Counted from the stretch's first letter, positions 25,620 through 35,406 are shown. The stretch is DNA of 62,651 nucleotides from CAZEMR01 sp964513465 (GCA_964513465.1 CAZEMR010000010.1:1-62651), one strand, 5' to 3'. The notes: generated by a model not told the origin, from the sequence alone. Numbers and translations are program-made.

Positions 25620-27737
25620 TTATTTTAATTTTATAAAATATTCCGTCCTGATTAATCTGCCATTTATGTATATAACCGCATAATAGCTTCCTGCGCTCAG
25701 ATCACTGATATTTACAAAAGTAGTATTCTCTTCGGGATTTAATCTTTTACCTGTTGATTTCATAAGATTTCCTCTGATGTCATAAATTCGGAGTGTCATC
25801 ATACCCGGCTCGATTGGATTTATTTTTATATTCAGATAATCACCTGACGGATTTGGGTATAATCTGCAATCATCCGCCATCCTGGCATCGAATGCTGAGT
25901 TTGCTAATAATTCGGCAAAATGAAGCCCGCCCTTGTATGCCAGTGAAGCAAGGAATTTATTGTCGTTGTCGTAGAGCGTGCCCGTGATCGCGACCTCCTG
26001 TGTGCCCGAGCTTGCCCGGAAAAGCTCCCAGCTATCGCCTTTGTCGGCGCTACGATATATTCCATTATATGAATCGAGCAGATAGGTATTTCCGGACTTA
26101 TCGAATTCAATGACCTGAGGGAAATCGCCATCGTAACCATTTGAGACTTTGCGCCAGCTAATTCCCCTGTCATGACTTACATAAACCCCGCCGTATAGCG
26201 GGCCGGCGATAATATTTCCCTCGGAATCGGCCGCAATGCTGCGAATAGTCATCGAATCAATTGCGGCGGTGTTCATCGATTCCCAGGTCATGCCCTGGTC
26301 GCTGCTTCTGACAAGTCCGTTTTTCGATGTGCCTGCGTATATATAATCGACCGATTGTTCAGCGAAGCAAGTAATCATTTTGCCCTGGACCCCGTCGCTG
26401 ATCTGGCTCCAGTTTTCTGAATCATCGCTCATAAATAATCCGCTTGCGGAGGATATCAGAATCCTGCCGGAATTTAGCTCAAGGAAATCCGATACGCTGT
26501 TGTCCTCGAAAAATTCAATGGCGTTCCAGCTATCTCCCTTGTTGTCCGAAAAATAACAATTAGAATTTGTTATGCCGGTATAATACGCCGAGACGTAGTA
26601 CCTGCCCGATGGGGCGCAGTATATTCGGCCGATATATGGTTCGAATCGCGTATCGGAGGATTCCCATGTGTTGCCGCCATCGCTGCTGATGTGAACGCCG
26701 TCTGTATCGGTGCCTGCAATTATGATTTGGTCGTCGGTCTCGATAGAGAGTACGGTCAGTCGGGAAACCGGTTTGCCGAATTCTTTCCATTTATTGCCAT
26801 CGGGATAATATCTTTTAAGTCCGCTAATAAAACAGGCAGCATATAAATTTCCCTCGGAATCTCTGAAAAAATCGCCTTTAAATCCATATAGATCATCGTC
26901 CGACATCAATTCCCAGTTTGTCCCGTTGTCGGTCGATGTATATGTGTAATAATCGTCGAAAACCGCAATGAAATTGTCCTCGTCGCTGACTGTAATCGAA
27001 ACCGGATAGCCGGCATCAGTTTCTATGGTTTCCCATTCCGAAAATGGCTCCGAGCCGCGAAACAGCCCGAATCCCGAACCGGCCAGCACACTGCCGGATT
27101 CATTCGCAGCGATTGCCGAAACATACATTCCTTTGATCCCGCAAATTGTTTTCCAGCTTTCGCCATAATCGGCGCTTTTGTAAACGTCCGACATAAAATA
27201 ACTCTCACCCATCACCGGCATACCGTCGGTGCCGGCGTAAATATCGCCATTTTTGGCAAAGAACATGGTCACGATTTCGTTGGTGCCAATTCCCAGATCG
27301 CAATCCACCCAGGTCTGGCCACCATCGGTGCTTTTCTTCAGTCCAGTATCGTATTTAATTCCTTTATAAATATCCCCATTCGGATGAACGCCGATATAAT
27401 GTACCGGACTGTGAATTCTTGTCCATTCCGAATTTTCGAATTTGAACAAACCCTCGCCGGAATTCGTATAAATATTTCCGGAGCTGTCGAGAGCAATCGA
27501 TTTAATGCTCCTGGCATTCAGTGAATCTGCCAGACTGATCCAGCTTTCTCCGCTATCGGTGCTTCTGAATAATCCCTGGCGCTGTGTACCAGCATAGATG
27601 ACGTTGTCAGGCATTATAAGCGCAGCGGTGATATTCGACCCAAGCGGGCCATTGAGGGGTTTCCATACGCTCTGGGCATGCAAGGAGCAAGTCGCGAGAA
27701 TAAATAATAAACTAAAAAGTGGTTTTGACAATTTCAT
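25620..27737 (-). CDS. Secreted Asp-box (BNR) beta-propeller protein with T9SS sorting tail
   Basis: 705 residues. Signal peptide MKLSKPLFSLLFILATCSLHAQ. At least nine Asp-box motifs (S-x-D-x-G-x-x-W) are visible: STDSGESW, STDGGQTW, SADYGESW, STDNGTNW, SSDGGNTW, SDNKGDSW, SSDQGMTW, SHDRGISW, SADKGDSW. These mark the turns of sortilin/sialidase-like propellers, here probably two propellers in tandem (about 25-320 and 330-610). Residues about 625-705 are a sorting tail: LYPNPSGDYLNIKI, LRIYDIRGNLMKST, DLSAGSYYAVIYINGRLIRTEYF. No sialidase catalytic residues were recognised, so it is more likely a binding or structural surface protein. It has its own terminator and is flanked upstream by a repeat cluster. 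Confidence 0.87.
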   Translation of the reverse strand: MKLSKPLFSLLFILATCSLHAQSVWKPLNGPLGSNITAALIMPDNVIYAGTQRQGLFRSTDSGESWISLADSLNARSIKSIALDSSGNIYTNSGEGLFKFENSEWTRIHSPVHYIGVHPNGDIYKGIKYDTGLKKSTDGGQTWVDCDLGIGTNEIVTMFFAKNGDIYAGTDGMPVMGESYFMSDVYKSADYGESWKTICGIKGMYVSAIAANESGSVLAGSGFGLFRGSEPFSEWETIETDAGYPVSITVSDEDNFIAVFDDYYTYTSTDNGTNWELMSDDDLYGFKGDFFRDSEGNLYAACFISGLKRYYPDGNKWKEFGKPVSRLTVLSIETDDQIIIAGTDTDGVHISSDGGNTWESSDTRFEPYIGRIYCAPSGRYYVSAYYTGITNSNCYFSDNKGDSWNAIEFFEDNSVSDFLELNSGRILISSASGLFMSDDSENWSQISDGVQGKMITCFAEQSVDYIYAGTSKNGLVRSSDQGMTWESMNTAAIDSMTIRSIAADSEGNIIAGPLYGGVYVSHDRGISWRKVSNGYDGDFPQVIEFDKSGNTYLLDSYNGIYRSADKGDSWELFRASSGTQEVAITGTLYDNDNKFLASLAYKGGLHFAELLANSAFDARMADDCRLYPNPSGDYLNIKINPIEPGMMTLRIYDIRGNLMKSTGKRLNPEENTTFVNISDLSAGSYYAVIYINGRLIRTEYFIKLK

Positions 27738-28032
27738 AACAGGGGCCTTGTGAATGTGGGTGGATACTTCATTTTGTTAATTATAAACGATAGCTCATGT
27801 AAAGTATCTACACACATACGAATGAATGGTTGCAAAAAATTGATATATTTATTGTGGAGATTCCAAAGAGAGACTGCTTCGCTAAAGCTCGCAGCGACAT
27901 CGAGGGGGCGGTAAACTTCGACACATGCTGTCATTCCGAGCGAAGCGAAGGAATCTCAGTCTAAAATCGAAGAGAGACTGCTTCGTCGCTGTTGCTCCTC
28001 GCAGTGACAGCCGTAAGTCGTTGCGGTATAAT
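27738..28032. other. Intergenic region with a composite repeat cluster
   Basis: Between the start of the Asp-box protein gene and the end of cydB there is no gene. The first 100 bp are AT-rich and should hold the promoter of the Asp-box gene. The rest is taken up by the A-B-A repeats described separately. Confidence 0.7.
27867..28009 (+). repeat. Composite palindromic repeat cluster, order A-B-A
   Basis: Element A (27867-27899 and 27971-28009) has the core AGAGAGACTGCTTCG and ends CTCGCAG(T/C)GACA; its ends ACTGC/GCAGT can pair. Element B (27929-27961) reads TGTCATTCCGAGCGAAGCGA and then AGGAATCTCAGTC; ATTCC/GGAAT flank a GC-rich centre, giving a small hairpin. The same three units in the same order occur in opposite orientation at 62266-62417. 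They are non-coding and lie between genes. Confidence 0.85.
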
Positions 28033-28060
28033 AAAAAGCGCGACCATATCGGGCCGCGCC
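28033..28060 (-). terminator. Rho-independent terminator after cydB
   Basis: Stem GGCGCGGCC / GGTCGCGCT (one G-U pair and an end mismatch) followed on the minus strand by TTTTTAT. It is 26 bp beyond the TAA of cydB at 28086 and should end the cydAB transcript. Confidence 0.72.
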
Positions 28061-28085
28061 TTAATTGAATTATTAGCCTTAAATA

Positions 28086-29102
28086 TTAATAGCTCGACGA
28101 ATCGAGCTTTACTTTGCCGCGGAAGGTCTTGTTGATCACAAATGTATAGACCAGCACCAGGGGTACGCCGATAGCGGCGATTATCAGCATGTTCGACAGC
28201 GTCATCGCCGAGGACGACGCGTTGAATATCGTCAGGCTGTTCTCCGGATTCGGCGCGGATATAAGCAGCGCAGGAAATATCCCGATAGCCACATTGGTTA
28301 TCGACAGAGCGATGATTGCCGATGAGGCTATGAATCCTTTGAACCATGCCTCGTTTTTGATTGCTATAAATATATAGATGAACGCTGCCACTACCAGCGC
28401 CGGCACGATGAACCATATGGGGTATTCATAGAAATTCTGCGTCATGTGGGGGTATGCCGCGTGCGTCCAGATAGTAAGAATGACGTAGAATCCCAGAAAC
28501 AGGAATACGGGCAGTTTGATATTCGATACGATGCGCTCGTAAAGATCGCCGCCGATCTTGAACGCGGCGTAGAAGCGGCCGTGCATCCGAAGCGCGGCTA
28601 CGGCGGTCAGGCCCAGGAATATGGCGTAGGGATGGAGCAATCCGAAGAAGCTGCCGGCGAATTCCTTGTCGGCGGCGACGGGTACGCCCGAGACGATATT
28701 GCCCAGCGAAACTCCCAGCAGCAATGCAATCAGATAGCTTGATACGTTGAAGACGGTGTCCCATATGCCGCGCCATGTTTTGCTCTCGATTTTGCTGCGG
28801 AATTCGATCGAAACCGCGCGGCCGATCAGCATAAGTAAAAATAGCATGAATGCGTTATAAAATCCCGAGAAAACGGTGGCGTACACATCCGGGAATGCCG
28901 CAAACAGCGCGCCGCCAGCGGTGACCAGCCATACTTCGTTGCCGTCCCATACCGGCGCGATCGAGTTGAGCATTTGCCTGCGCTCGTCGTCGGATTTCGC
29001 TTTTTTGTGGATCATGCCCACGCCCAGATCGAAGCCGTCGAGCACGACGTATCCGGAGAAAAGCACCACGATAAGCACAAACCAGATAATATTTAATTCC
29101 AT
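28086..29102 (-). CDS. cydB: Cytochrome bd ubiquinol oxidase subunit II (CydB)
   Basis: 338 residues, inner membrane. Together with CydA it forms the high-affinity quinol oxidase that reduces O2 to water without pumping protons. The N-terminus MELNIIWFVLIVVLFSGYVVLDGFDLG is the classic CydB opening; it is followed by APVWDGNEVWLVTAGGALFAAFP, the strongest family signature. Eight or nine hydrophobic helices can be counted. Length matches short CydB proteins (about 335-380). An AGGAG ribosome site precedes the ATG. It starts 34 bp after cydA. No small cydX reading frame is evident after it, as the terminator follows almost at once. Confidence 0.96.
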   Translation of the reverse strand: MELNIIWFVLIVVLFSGYVVLDGFDLGVGMIHKKAKSDDERRQMLNSIAPVWDGNEVWLVTAGGALFAAFPDVYATVFSGFYNAFMLFLLMLIGRAVSIEFRSKIESKTWRGIWDTVFNVSSYLIALLLGVSLGNIVSGVPVAADKEFAGSFFGLLHPYAIFLGLTAVAALRMHGRFYAAFKIGGDLYERIVSNIKLPVFLFLGFYVILTIWTHAAYPHMTQNFYEYPIWFIVPALVVAAFIYIFIAIKNEAWFKGFIASSAIIALSITNVAIGIFPALLISAPNPENSLTIFNASSSAMTLSNMLIIAAIGVPLVLVYTFVINKTFRGKVKLDSSSY

Positions 29103-29136
29103 AATCGGACTCCTGATTTATTATTAATTATTATTT

Positions 29137-30468
29137 TCAATGTTGTCCTTCGATCGCTTCCGGCCCGGCTTTGATTTTTTTAATCAGAATCAGAAGGAAC
29201 AGGCTGAAGAGCAATATATATATAATCGTGAACATAATCAGCGAGAACCACACCTGCTCGGCCGTCACCACTTTGGATATTGCGTCGGAGGTGCGCAGCA
29301 CATGATAGACCGCCCAGGGCTGGCGCCCCATTTCGGTGGCTATCCATCCGGCCTGGTTTGCGAGTTGGGGCAAAATAAAGGAAGGCAGCAATATCCATAA
29401 ATACCATTTCGTTTCGCTCAGCCGGCCTATGAACCATAGCACAGCTCCGACCAGCGCAATGCCGATCATCAGCATTCCGATGCTTATCATCAGGTGGTAC
29501 ATCTGGAAGACCGCGTTAACGGAAGGGCGGTCCTCCTTGGGGAATTCCTCGAGTCCGACCACTGGCTCTTCAGGATCGAAATAAACAAGATAGGAAAGGA
29601 ATCCGGGTATGCCGATGCCATATACTTTCTCGGCCTCGTCGTCGACCCAGCCGACGAGGTACATTGTGCCCGGGCCGGTTTTGTAATGCCCTTCGAATGC
29701 GGCAAGCTTTTCGGGCTGGTCATAGGTGATGCCCATCGCGCTCAGGTGGCCTGTGAAAAGCTGGAGCAAGGTTGAAAGAATCGCAAAAACGAGCGCGATT
29801 TTGAGCGAAGCTTTCGCAAAGTCCACATATTTTTTCTTAAGTAAATAATATGCGCTGATTGACATTACAAAGAATGCGCCGGTGCCCATCGAAGCGCTCA
29901 GCACATGCGAATACCGCTCGAGGGTCGATGGATTGAACACCATTGCCCAGAAATCCGTAATCACTGCGCGCATGTTTTCGCCTTCGCCGACAATTTCGAA
30001 TCCGGCGGGAGTCTGCATCCATGAATTGGCCACAATAATCCAGAAAGCGCTCATGACGGCTCCCAGGGCTACGCAAAACGTCGCGAAAAAGTGGAACTTA
30101 GGCCCGACCTTATCCCAGCCGAAGATCAATATACCCAGGAAGGTGGATTCGAGGAAAAAGGCGAACAGCGCTTCTGCGGCAAGCGGACTGCCGAAAATAT
30201 CGCCGACATATCGTGAATAGGTGGACCAGTTGGTGCCGAATTCGAATTCGAGCACAATGCCGGTGGCCACGCCGATAGCAAACGTTAGCGCAAAAATCCG
30301 CGTATAGAACCGCGCCATTTGCTCATACATCGGCTTTTTCGTGCGCAAATAAAGCCCTTCCATCACAACCATAAGTACGCCCAGGCCAATACTCAGTGGG
30401 GGATACAGGAAATGGAAACCCGCCGTTACTCCAAATTGTACGCGGGCGAGAATTTCTGCTTCGTGCAT
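29137..30468 (-). CDS. cydA: Cytochrome bd ubiquinol oxidase subunit I (CydA)
   Basis: 443 residues from the ATG at 30468, which has GGAGAA in front; an in-frame start at 30516 adds 16 residues not found in the family. Carries the quinol site and the three haems. Visible signatures: ARVQFGVTAGFHFLYPPLSIG (His haem ligand near residue 19), the GSPLAAEALFAFFLESTFLG block with its conserved Glu, SHVLSASMGTGAF (second His ligand), a short Q-loop, MYHLMISIG (Met ligand of b558) and WIATEMGRQPWAVY. The short Q-loop places it with the non-E. coli, Geobacillus-like type. It is the promoter-proximal gene of the pair. Use in microaerobic respiration or oxygen scavenging is inferred. Confidence 0.96.
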   Translation of the reverse strand: MHEAEILARVQFGVTAGFHFLYPPLSIGLGVLMVVMEGLYLRTKKPMYEQMARFYTRIFALTFAIGVATGIVLEFEFGTNWSTYSRYVGDIFGSPLAAEALFAFFLESTFLGILIFGWDKVGPKFHFFATFCVALGAVMSAFWIIVANSWMQTPAGFEIVGEGENMRAVITDFWAMVFNPSTLERYSHVLSASMGTGAFFVMSISAYYLLKKKYVDFAKASLKIALVFAILSTLLQLFTGHLSAMGITYDQPEKLAAFEGHYKTGPGTMYLVGWVDDEAEKVYGIGIPGFLSYLVYFDPEEPVVGLEEFPKEDRPSVNAVFQMYHLMISIGMLMIGIALVGAVLWFIGRLSETKWYLWILLPSFILPQLANQAGWIATEMGRQPWAVYHVLRTSDAISKVVTAEQVWFSLIMFTIIYILLFSLFLLILIKKIKAGPEAIEGQH

Positions 30469-30499
30469 GATGTTCTCCAGATTTATTGATAAAGGTGAG

Positions 30500-30528
30500 A
30501 TTATATTAGTCGGCAATCAGATTGAAAA
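30500..30528 (-). promoter_or_regulatory. Sigma70-like promoter candidate for cydAB
   Basis: On the minus strand TTTTCA (30523-30528), a 17-nt spacer and a perfect TATAAT (30500-30505), about 30 nt before the cydA start codon. The spacing is ideal and the -35 box is four of six. Seen by eye; no transcription data. Confidence 0.5.
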
Positions 30529-30610
30529 ATCCGTATAAATATAAAGATTTTTTCGGAAATTCGTGAAAAAAATATTATAAAAATAATTAAATGAAATTAA
30601 TACTGAATTA

Positions 30611-31975
30611 TCAGTGGATGACTGTTTCCGCGCGGGCGATTAATTTTTCGGTTTCCTCGCGGCTCGGCGATTCGGCAATAATGCGCACAATCGGCTCGGT
30701 ATTCGACGCCCTGAGCTGCACCCATGATTTTTCGAAATTAATTTTGATTCCGTCGTCGATTGTGGCCTGGCCGTCGGAGAATTCCAATTCGATTTTTTTC
30801 AGTAATGGGGCAATTTCGCCGACGAATTGCCGCTTGCGCTTAATCATCGAATAATCCGGATATGAGCTTGCTATCAGGCCTAAGGATTCGCCGCGCCGGG
30901 CTATCAGCGCAAGGGTCAGCGCCGCGCCCACGAGCGAATCTCGTCCGTAGTGGCTGGCCGGGAGTATAACTCCGCCGCTGCCTTCGCCGCCAATTACCGC
31001 GCCGCACTCCTTCATTTTCCGTACCACATTGATTTCCCCAACGGGCGAGCGGAATACCTTTGCGCCATACTTCGCGGCGACGTCGTCCACCATTCGGCTG
31101 GTCGAATAATTGACCGCCACAGTTGAGTCATTCGAGCCCAGTGCGGCCAGCGCGCTGTCGATCGCGATGACGATGGTCTTTTCCTCTCCTATGGGTTTGC
31201 CGTTTTGGTCGATCATCACCAGGCGGTCGGCGTCCGGATCGACTGCGATTCCGATGTCGGCTCTATGCTCTATGACTGCGCGTGCCAGATCGCCGAGATT
31301 TTCGGGCAGCGGCTCGGGCGTATGCGGGAAATGGCCGCTTAGATTGCAATATAGTTCGACCACTTCGCAGCCAAGCTCGCGCAGCAGCGCGGGCATGAAT
31401 ACCGATCCCGAAGCGTTGACAGCATCGACCACCACCTTCAGCCGTCGAGAGCGGATTTTTTCGATGATGTCATTATTTTCGAAAATCGGCAGATTTAGAA
31501 TATTATTTATATGCATAATGTCGGGTGATTCCGCGCGGTGGATGCGGCCAGCGCCGGTCGCAGAGGCATAATCGAAGATGCCGCTGTCGGCAATTTGCCA
31601 CATGTTTTGGTTTTCCGCCGCGTCGAGAAACACGCCGTTGCTGCCAATAAACTTAAGTCCATTGTATTCGGTCGGGTTATGAGATGCGGTGATCGCAATT
31701 CCACCGGCTGAGTCGCTATGCTCCACAGCAAGCTGTACGGTCGGGGTCGGCACGATTCCGAGCAATTCGCAGTCGCGGCCCGAAGCAGCAATTACCCCTG
31801 CGATAATTTGCTCGATCCATTTGCCGGATGGCCGTCCGTCGCGTCCGATAATAATTTTACCAGAGGGTAGAATTTTCGAAAATGCGGCTGCATAATTAAT
31901 TATATTCGAGGGGGTTAAGCCGTCGCCGACGGTACCCCGAATGCCAGAGATTGTGCGTATTAAAGTCATATTCAT
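30611..31975 (-). CDS. glmM: Phosphohexomutase, probably phosphoglucosamine mutase
   Basis: 454 residues of the alpha-D-phosphohexomutase family, which moves the phosphate between C6 and C1 of a hexose via a phosphoserine. All four signature regions are there: the phosphoserine loop GGIAITASHNPTEYNGLKF, the metal loop DPDADRLVMID, the sugar-specificity loop GGEGSGGVILP and the phosphate-binding RASNTEPIVRIIAES. The EGSGG sugar loop and short C-terminus are closer to GlmM/archaeal-type phosphoglucosamine mutases than to phosphomannomutase, but the two cannot be firmly split by eye. The start is 31975, or the Met two codons later at 31969. It leads to UDP-GlcNAc for peptidoglycan and LPS if GlmM. 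Divergent from secA. Confidence 0.8.
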   Translation of the reverse strand: MNMTLIRTISGIRGTVGDGLTPSNIINYAAAFSKILPSGKIIIGRDGRPSGKWIEQIIAGVIAASGRDCELLGIVPTPTVQLAVEHSDSAGGIAITASHNPTEYNGLKFIGSNGVFLDAAENQNMWQIADSGIFDYASATGAGRIHRAESPDIMHINNILNLPIFENNDIIEKIRSRRLKVVVDAVNASGSVFMPALLRELGCEVVELYCNLSGHFPHTPEPLPENLGDLARAVIEHRADIGIAVDPDADRLVMIDQNGKPIGEEKTIVIAIDSALAALGSNDSTVAVNYSTSRMVDDVAAKYGAKVFRSPVGEINVVRKMKECGAVIGGEGSGGVILPASHYGRDSLVGAALTLALIARRGESLGLIASSYPDYSMIKRKRQFVGEIAPLLKKIELEFSDGQATIDDGIKINFEKSWVQLRASNTEPIVRIIAESPSREETEKLIARAETVIH

Positions 31976-32099
31976 ATATTTCGGAAAAATTTCAAATAAG
32001 AGGTCGGATGCAATCTAATAAAAACGCATGGCATATACAATCCGCGGGATTTGATTATTTTTAAAAAAACTTTGGCCGGTTAAAAAAATTGGAATAATT

Positions 32100-32128
32100 T
32101 TGATTTTGACTGGGAGTCGATTTATATA
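32100..32128 (+). promoter_or_regulatory. Sigma70-like promoter candidate for secA
   Basis: TTGATT at 32100-32105, a 17-nt spacer and TATATA at 32123-32128, some 66 nt before the secA ATG. Both boxes are close to consensus and the spacing is ideal. Predicted by eye. Confidence 0.4.
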
Positions 32129-32194
32129 AATACAATTGGCGATATTTCGTCTCTTGGTTTTGTAACATATTTACTAATAAAAAATTACCCGATT

Positions 32195-35100
32195 ATGCTG
32201 AAATTAATCCAGAAAATATTCGGCACTAAGCACGAAAAAGACATAAAGGTGATCCAGCCCTTAGTGGACGAGATCAATGAGTATTTCGAAGAATACAACT
32301 CCCTTAGCGAAGAAGAGCTTAAGGGCAAAACCGACGAGTTCCGAGCGATTATCCGCGAGCGTACGCAGGAATTGGAGGACGAAAAGAAAACCCTCCGCGC
32401 GCGCCTGTCGAAGGAAGCACTCAGCTCGGTCGAGGTGCTCGAAGCTAACGACAGGCTGAAAGCTATCGAAAGCGAAATATTCGAAGAGACCGAAGTGGTG
32501 CTCGACGAAATACTGCCGCAGGCATTCGCCACAGTCAAGCAGGTTTGCAAACGCCTGAAGGACGAAGGGTTTACATACGAATACGCCGGGCAAAGCTCCC
32601 GCTGGGATATGGTGCCATACGACGTCCAGCTCATAGGCGGTATCGTTATGCACCAGGGCCGGATTGCCGAGATGGCAACGGGCGAGGGCAAAACCCTTGT
32701 GGCTATTATGCCGCTATATCTGAACGCCCTCCCCGGCAAAGGCGCACACCTTGTGACCGTCAACGACTATCTGGCCAAGCGAGACTGCGACTGGATGCGG
32801 CCGGTATATGAATACCTTGGGATGAGAGTCGGCGCGCTCCAGTCCAATATGGAACCCAGCCAGCGAAAAGATTTATACGACCTGGATATATTATACGGAA
32901 CAAATAACGAATTCGGCTTCGATTACCTGCGCGACAATATGGTGATCGAAGAGGAAAACATGGTGCAGCGCGAGCACTGGTTCGCAATCGTCGACGAGGT
33001 GGACTCGGTGCTGATCGACGAAGCGCGTACCCCGCTGATTATCTCAGGCCCGGTTGGCAAAGCCACCGATCAGAAATTTGACGAGATGAATCCCCGCGTA
33101 CGCCGTCTGGTCGAGGCACAGAGCAAATACGTAAACCAGATCGTCGGCGAAGCCCAGAAATTGCTCGAATCAAATACCAAGGAAGACCGAGAGCAGGCAG
33201 GTATCAATCTTTTCCGCTCATATCGCGGTCTGCCCAAGCACAAACGCCTCGGGAAAGTGCTGCAGGAGCCTGAATATCAGAAGCTTATGCGCGAGACCGA
33301 GCTATTCTTCCTTCGCGAAAAAGGCAAGCGTATGCCCGAAATCGACGAGGAATTATATTATACAATCGATGAGAAAAATCATCAGATCGATCTGACCGAA
33401 AAGGGACGCCAGCTATTGACTTCGGCGCAGGAAGGCCCCGATATGTTCGTCATACCGGACATCGCCGCCGAGCTTAGCGCGCTCGAAGTCGATAAGGAGA
33501 TTTCCGAAAAGGATAAGCAGCGCAAAAAGGACGAAATCAATTTGCTTTTCGCCGAACGCAGCGACCGTATCCACACTATCAGCCAGCTATTGCGCGCATA
33601 CTCGCTCTATGAGCGCGACGTCGAATACGTCGTCCAGGACGGCAAAGTCGTGATCGTCGACGAATTCACCGGCCGCACGATGGAGGGACGTCGCTACAGC
33701 GAAGGACTCCACCAGGCAATCGAGGCAAAGGAGAACGTCAAGGTTGAGCGCGATACTCAGACACTGGCGACAATTACCCTGCAGAATTATTTCCGGCTTT
33801 ATAACAAGCTTGCCGGCATGACCGGCACCGCCGAAACCGAAGCCGCGGAATTCGAAAAAATTTATAAACTCGATGTGGTGGTTATCCCCACCAACAAACC
33901 GATTATCCGCGACGACCGCGACGATATGATTTTCAAAACCCGCCGCGAAAAATACAATGCGATAATCGAAGAAATCAAGACAACCCTTGCCGAAAACCGC
34001 GCAGTGCTCGTTGGTACGGCCAGCGTCGAGGTGTCAGAGGTGCTCAGCAAAATGCTTAAACGCCAGGGGGTTCCGCATAATGTGCTCAACGCCAAACAGC
34101 ACGCTCGCGAGGCGGACATAGTCGCCAACGCCGGTAAAAAAGGCGCGCTTACAATCGCTACCAACATGGCCGGACGAGGCACAGACATCAAGCTCGACCA
34201 CGAAGTCCGCAAAAACGGCGGCCTTGCCATCATCGGCTCGGAGCGGCATGACGCCCGCCGGATCGACCGCCAGCTTCGCGGACGTGCCGGACGCCAGGGC
34301 GATCCCGGCAGCTCGCAGTTCTTTATTTCGCTGGAAGACAATCTAATGCGTCTGTTCTCGGGCGACCGAATCGCAGGAGTAATGCAGCGCCTAAAAATTC
34401 CCGAAGGCGAACCGATCCAGCATTCGATGATTACCAAATCGGTCGAACGAGCCCAGAAAAAAGTAGAAGAGAATAACTTCTCTGTCCGCAAGCGCTTACT
34501 CGAATATGACGACGTCATGAACCAGCAGCGCGAAGTCATTTATAAACGCCGCCGCCATGCGCTGCGCGGCGACCGCCTAAAAGGCGAATTATTCGATTAT
34601 ATCGAGGAGCTGGCTATGGACTGGTTCGAATATTACCAGCCCACCGGCGATATAGACGGATTCCGCAACGCCTGCCGCGGAACGATCCTCAGCGAGCCGG
34701 AAATCCAGGACGAAGAATTCACGCAGCTCAAAATGGAGGAATGCGTCGAGCGCGTAATCTCGGCAGCCGATGAGTTTTACAAGCGCAAGGAAGAAATGCT
34801 CGGCTCGGAATTTATGGCCCGGCTCGAGCGCGTCTCGGTGCTGCAGACCATCGATAATAAATGGCGCGATCACCTCCGAGTGATGGACGACATCAAAGAG
34901 GGTATCCACCTGCGCGCATACGGCCAGAAAGACCCGTTGCTCGAATACAAAACCGAAGCATTCAAGCAATTCAAGGACCTGATCGGCGAAATCAACCGCG
35001 AATCAGTCGAATTCGCATTCAAATATTTCCCGAAGGTTGTCCATCGCGAAGTCCGTACCGACAGGCCGGTTACGGATGCCGCAAAATCAGACAATGAAGA

Positions 35101-35341
35101 CTTGCCACGCCTGAAATCCAATGCTCCCGGCGGCTCGATGCGATACGAGCATTCGAGTACGAATCCGGCATTCATCGCAGGCGGACAGCCCCAGGCACCC
35201 CAAATGCAGCAGGCCGAAGGCTCCGAGGCGGGCGCCGCAGTCAAAACATTCAAGCGCGAAGGCGACAAAGTCGGCCGCAACGATCCCTGCCCATGCGGCA
35301 GCGGCAAAAAGTATAAAAAATGCTGCGGGAAGAATGCATAA
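32195..35341 (+). CDS. secA: Preprotein translocase ATPase SecA
   Basis: 1048 residues; the motor that drives unfolded preproteins through SecYEG at the inner membrane. Visible: Walker A MATGEGKTLVA (near 160), DEAD-type VDEVDSVLIDEARTPLIISG, the preprotein cross-linking region and its extended insert (about 295-430, the reason it exceeds E. coli SecA's 901 aa, as is usual in Bacteroidota and relatives), EFTGRTMEGRRYSEGLHQAIEAKE, TNMAGRGTDI, RIDRQLRGRAGRQGDPG and DDVMNQQREVIYKRR of the helical scaffold. The C-terminal linker is Pro/Gly/Gln-rich and ends in a SEC-C zinc tail, NDPCPCGSGKKYKKCCG. The promoter-bearing upstream region is about 220 bp. A terminator follows. Confidence 0.98.
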   Translation: MLKLIQKIFGTKHEKDIKVIQPLVDEINEYFEEYNSLSEEELKGKTDEFRAIIRERTQELEDEKKTLRARLSKEALSSVEVLEANDRLKAIESEIFEETEVVLDEILPQAFATVKQVCKRLKDEGFTYEYAGQSSRWDMVPYDVQLIGGIVMHQGRIAEMATGEGKTLVAIMPLYLNALPGKGAHLVTVNDYLAKRDCDWMRPVYEYLGMRVGALQSNMEPSQRKDLYDLDILYGTNNEFGFDYLRDNMVIEEENMVQREHWFAIVDEVDSVLIDEARTPLIISGPVGKATDQKFDEMNPRVRRLVEAQSKYVNQIVGEAQKLLESNTKEDREQAGINLFRSYRGLPKHKRLGKVLQEPEYQKLMRETELFFLREKGKRMPEIDEELYYTIDEKNHQIDLTEKGRQLLTSAQEGPDMFVIPDIAAELSALEVDKEISEKDKQRKKDEINLLFAERSDRIHTISQLLRAYSLYERDVEYVVQDGKVVIVDEFTGRTMEGRRYSEGLHQAIEAKENVKVERDTQTLATITLQNYFRLYNKLAGMTGTAETEAAEFEKIYKLDVVVIPTNKPIIRDDRDDMIFKTRREKYNAIIEEIKTTLAENRAVLVGTASVEVSEVLSKMLKRQGVPHNVLNAKQHAREADIVANAGKKGALTIATNMAGRGTDIKLDHEVRKNGGLAIIGSERHDARRIDRQLRGRAGRQGDPGSSQFFISLEDNLMRLFSGDRIAGVMQRLKIPEGEPIQHSMITKSVERAQKKVEENNFSVRKRLLEYDDVMNQQREVIYKRRRHALRGDRLKGELFDYIEELAMDWFEYYQPTGDIDGFRNACRGTILSEPEIQDEEFTQLKMEECVERVISAADEFYKRKEEMLGSEFMARLERVSVLQTIDNKWRDHLRVMDDIKEGIHLRAYGQKDPLLEYKTEAFKQFKDLIGEINRESVEFAFKYFPKVVHREVRTDRPVTDAAKSDNEDLPRLKSNAPGGSMRYEHSSTNPAFIAGGQPQAPQMQQAEGSEAGAAVKTFKREGDKVGRNDPCPCGSGKKYKKCCGKNA

Positions 35342-35364
35342 ATCAAATATATTGAATTAATTAC

Positions 35365-35400
35365 GGAGGGCGCAGCCAAGGCGCTCTCCTTTTATTTTTT
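35365..35400 (+). terminator. Rho-independent terminator after secA
   Basis: Stem GGAGGGCGC / GCGCTCTCC (one G-U pair) with loop AGCCAAG, followed by TTTTATTTTTT. It starts 24 bp after the secA stop. The next gene begins 7 bp beyond it. Confidence 0.88.
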
Positions 35401-35406
35401 GCGAAA

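Noticed and set aside
27867..28009. Repeat cluster considered as a CRISPR array
   Set aside because: Only three units of two different kinds, with unequal spacers and no cas genes nearby.
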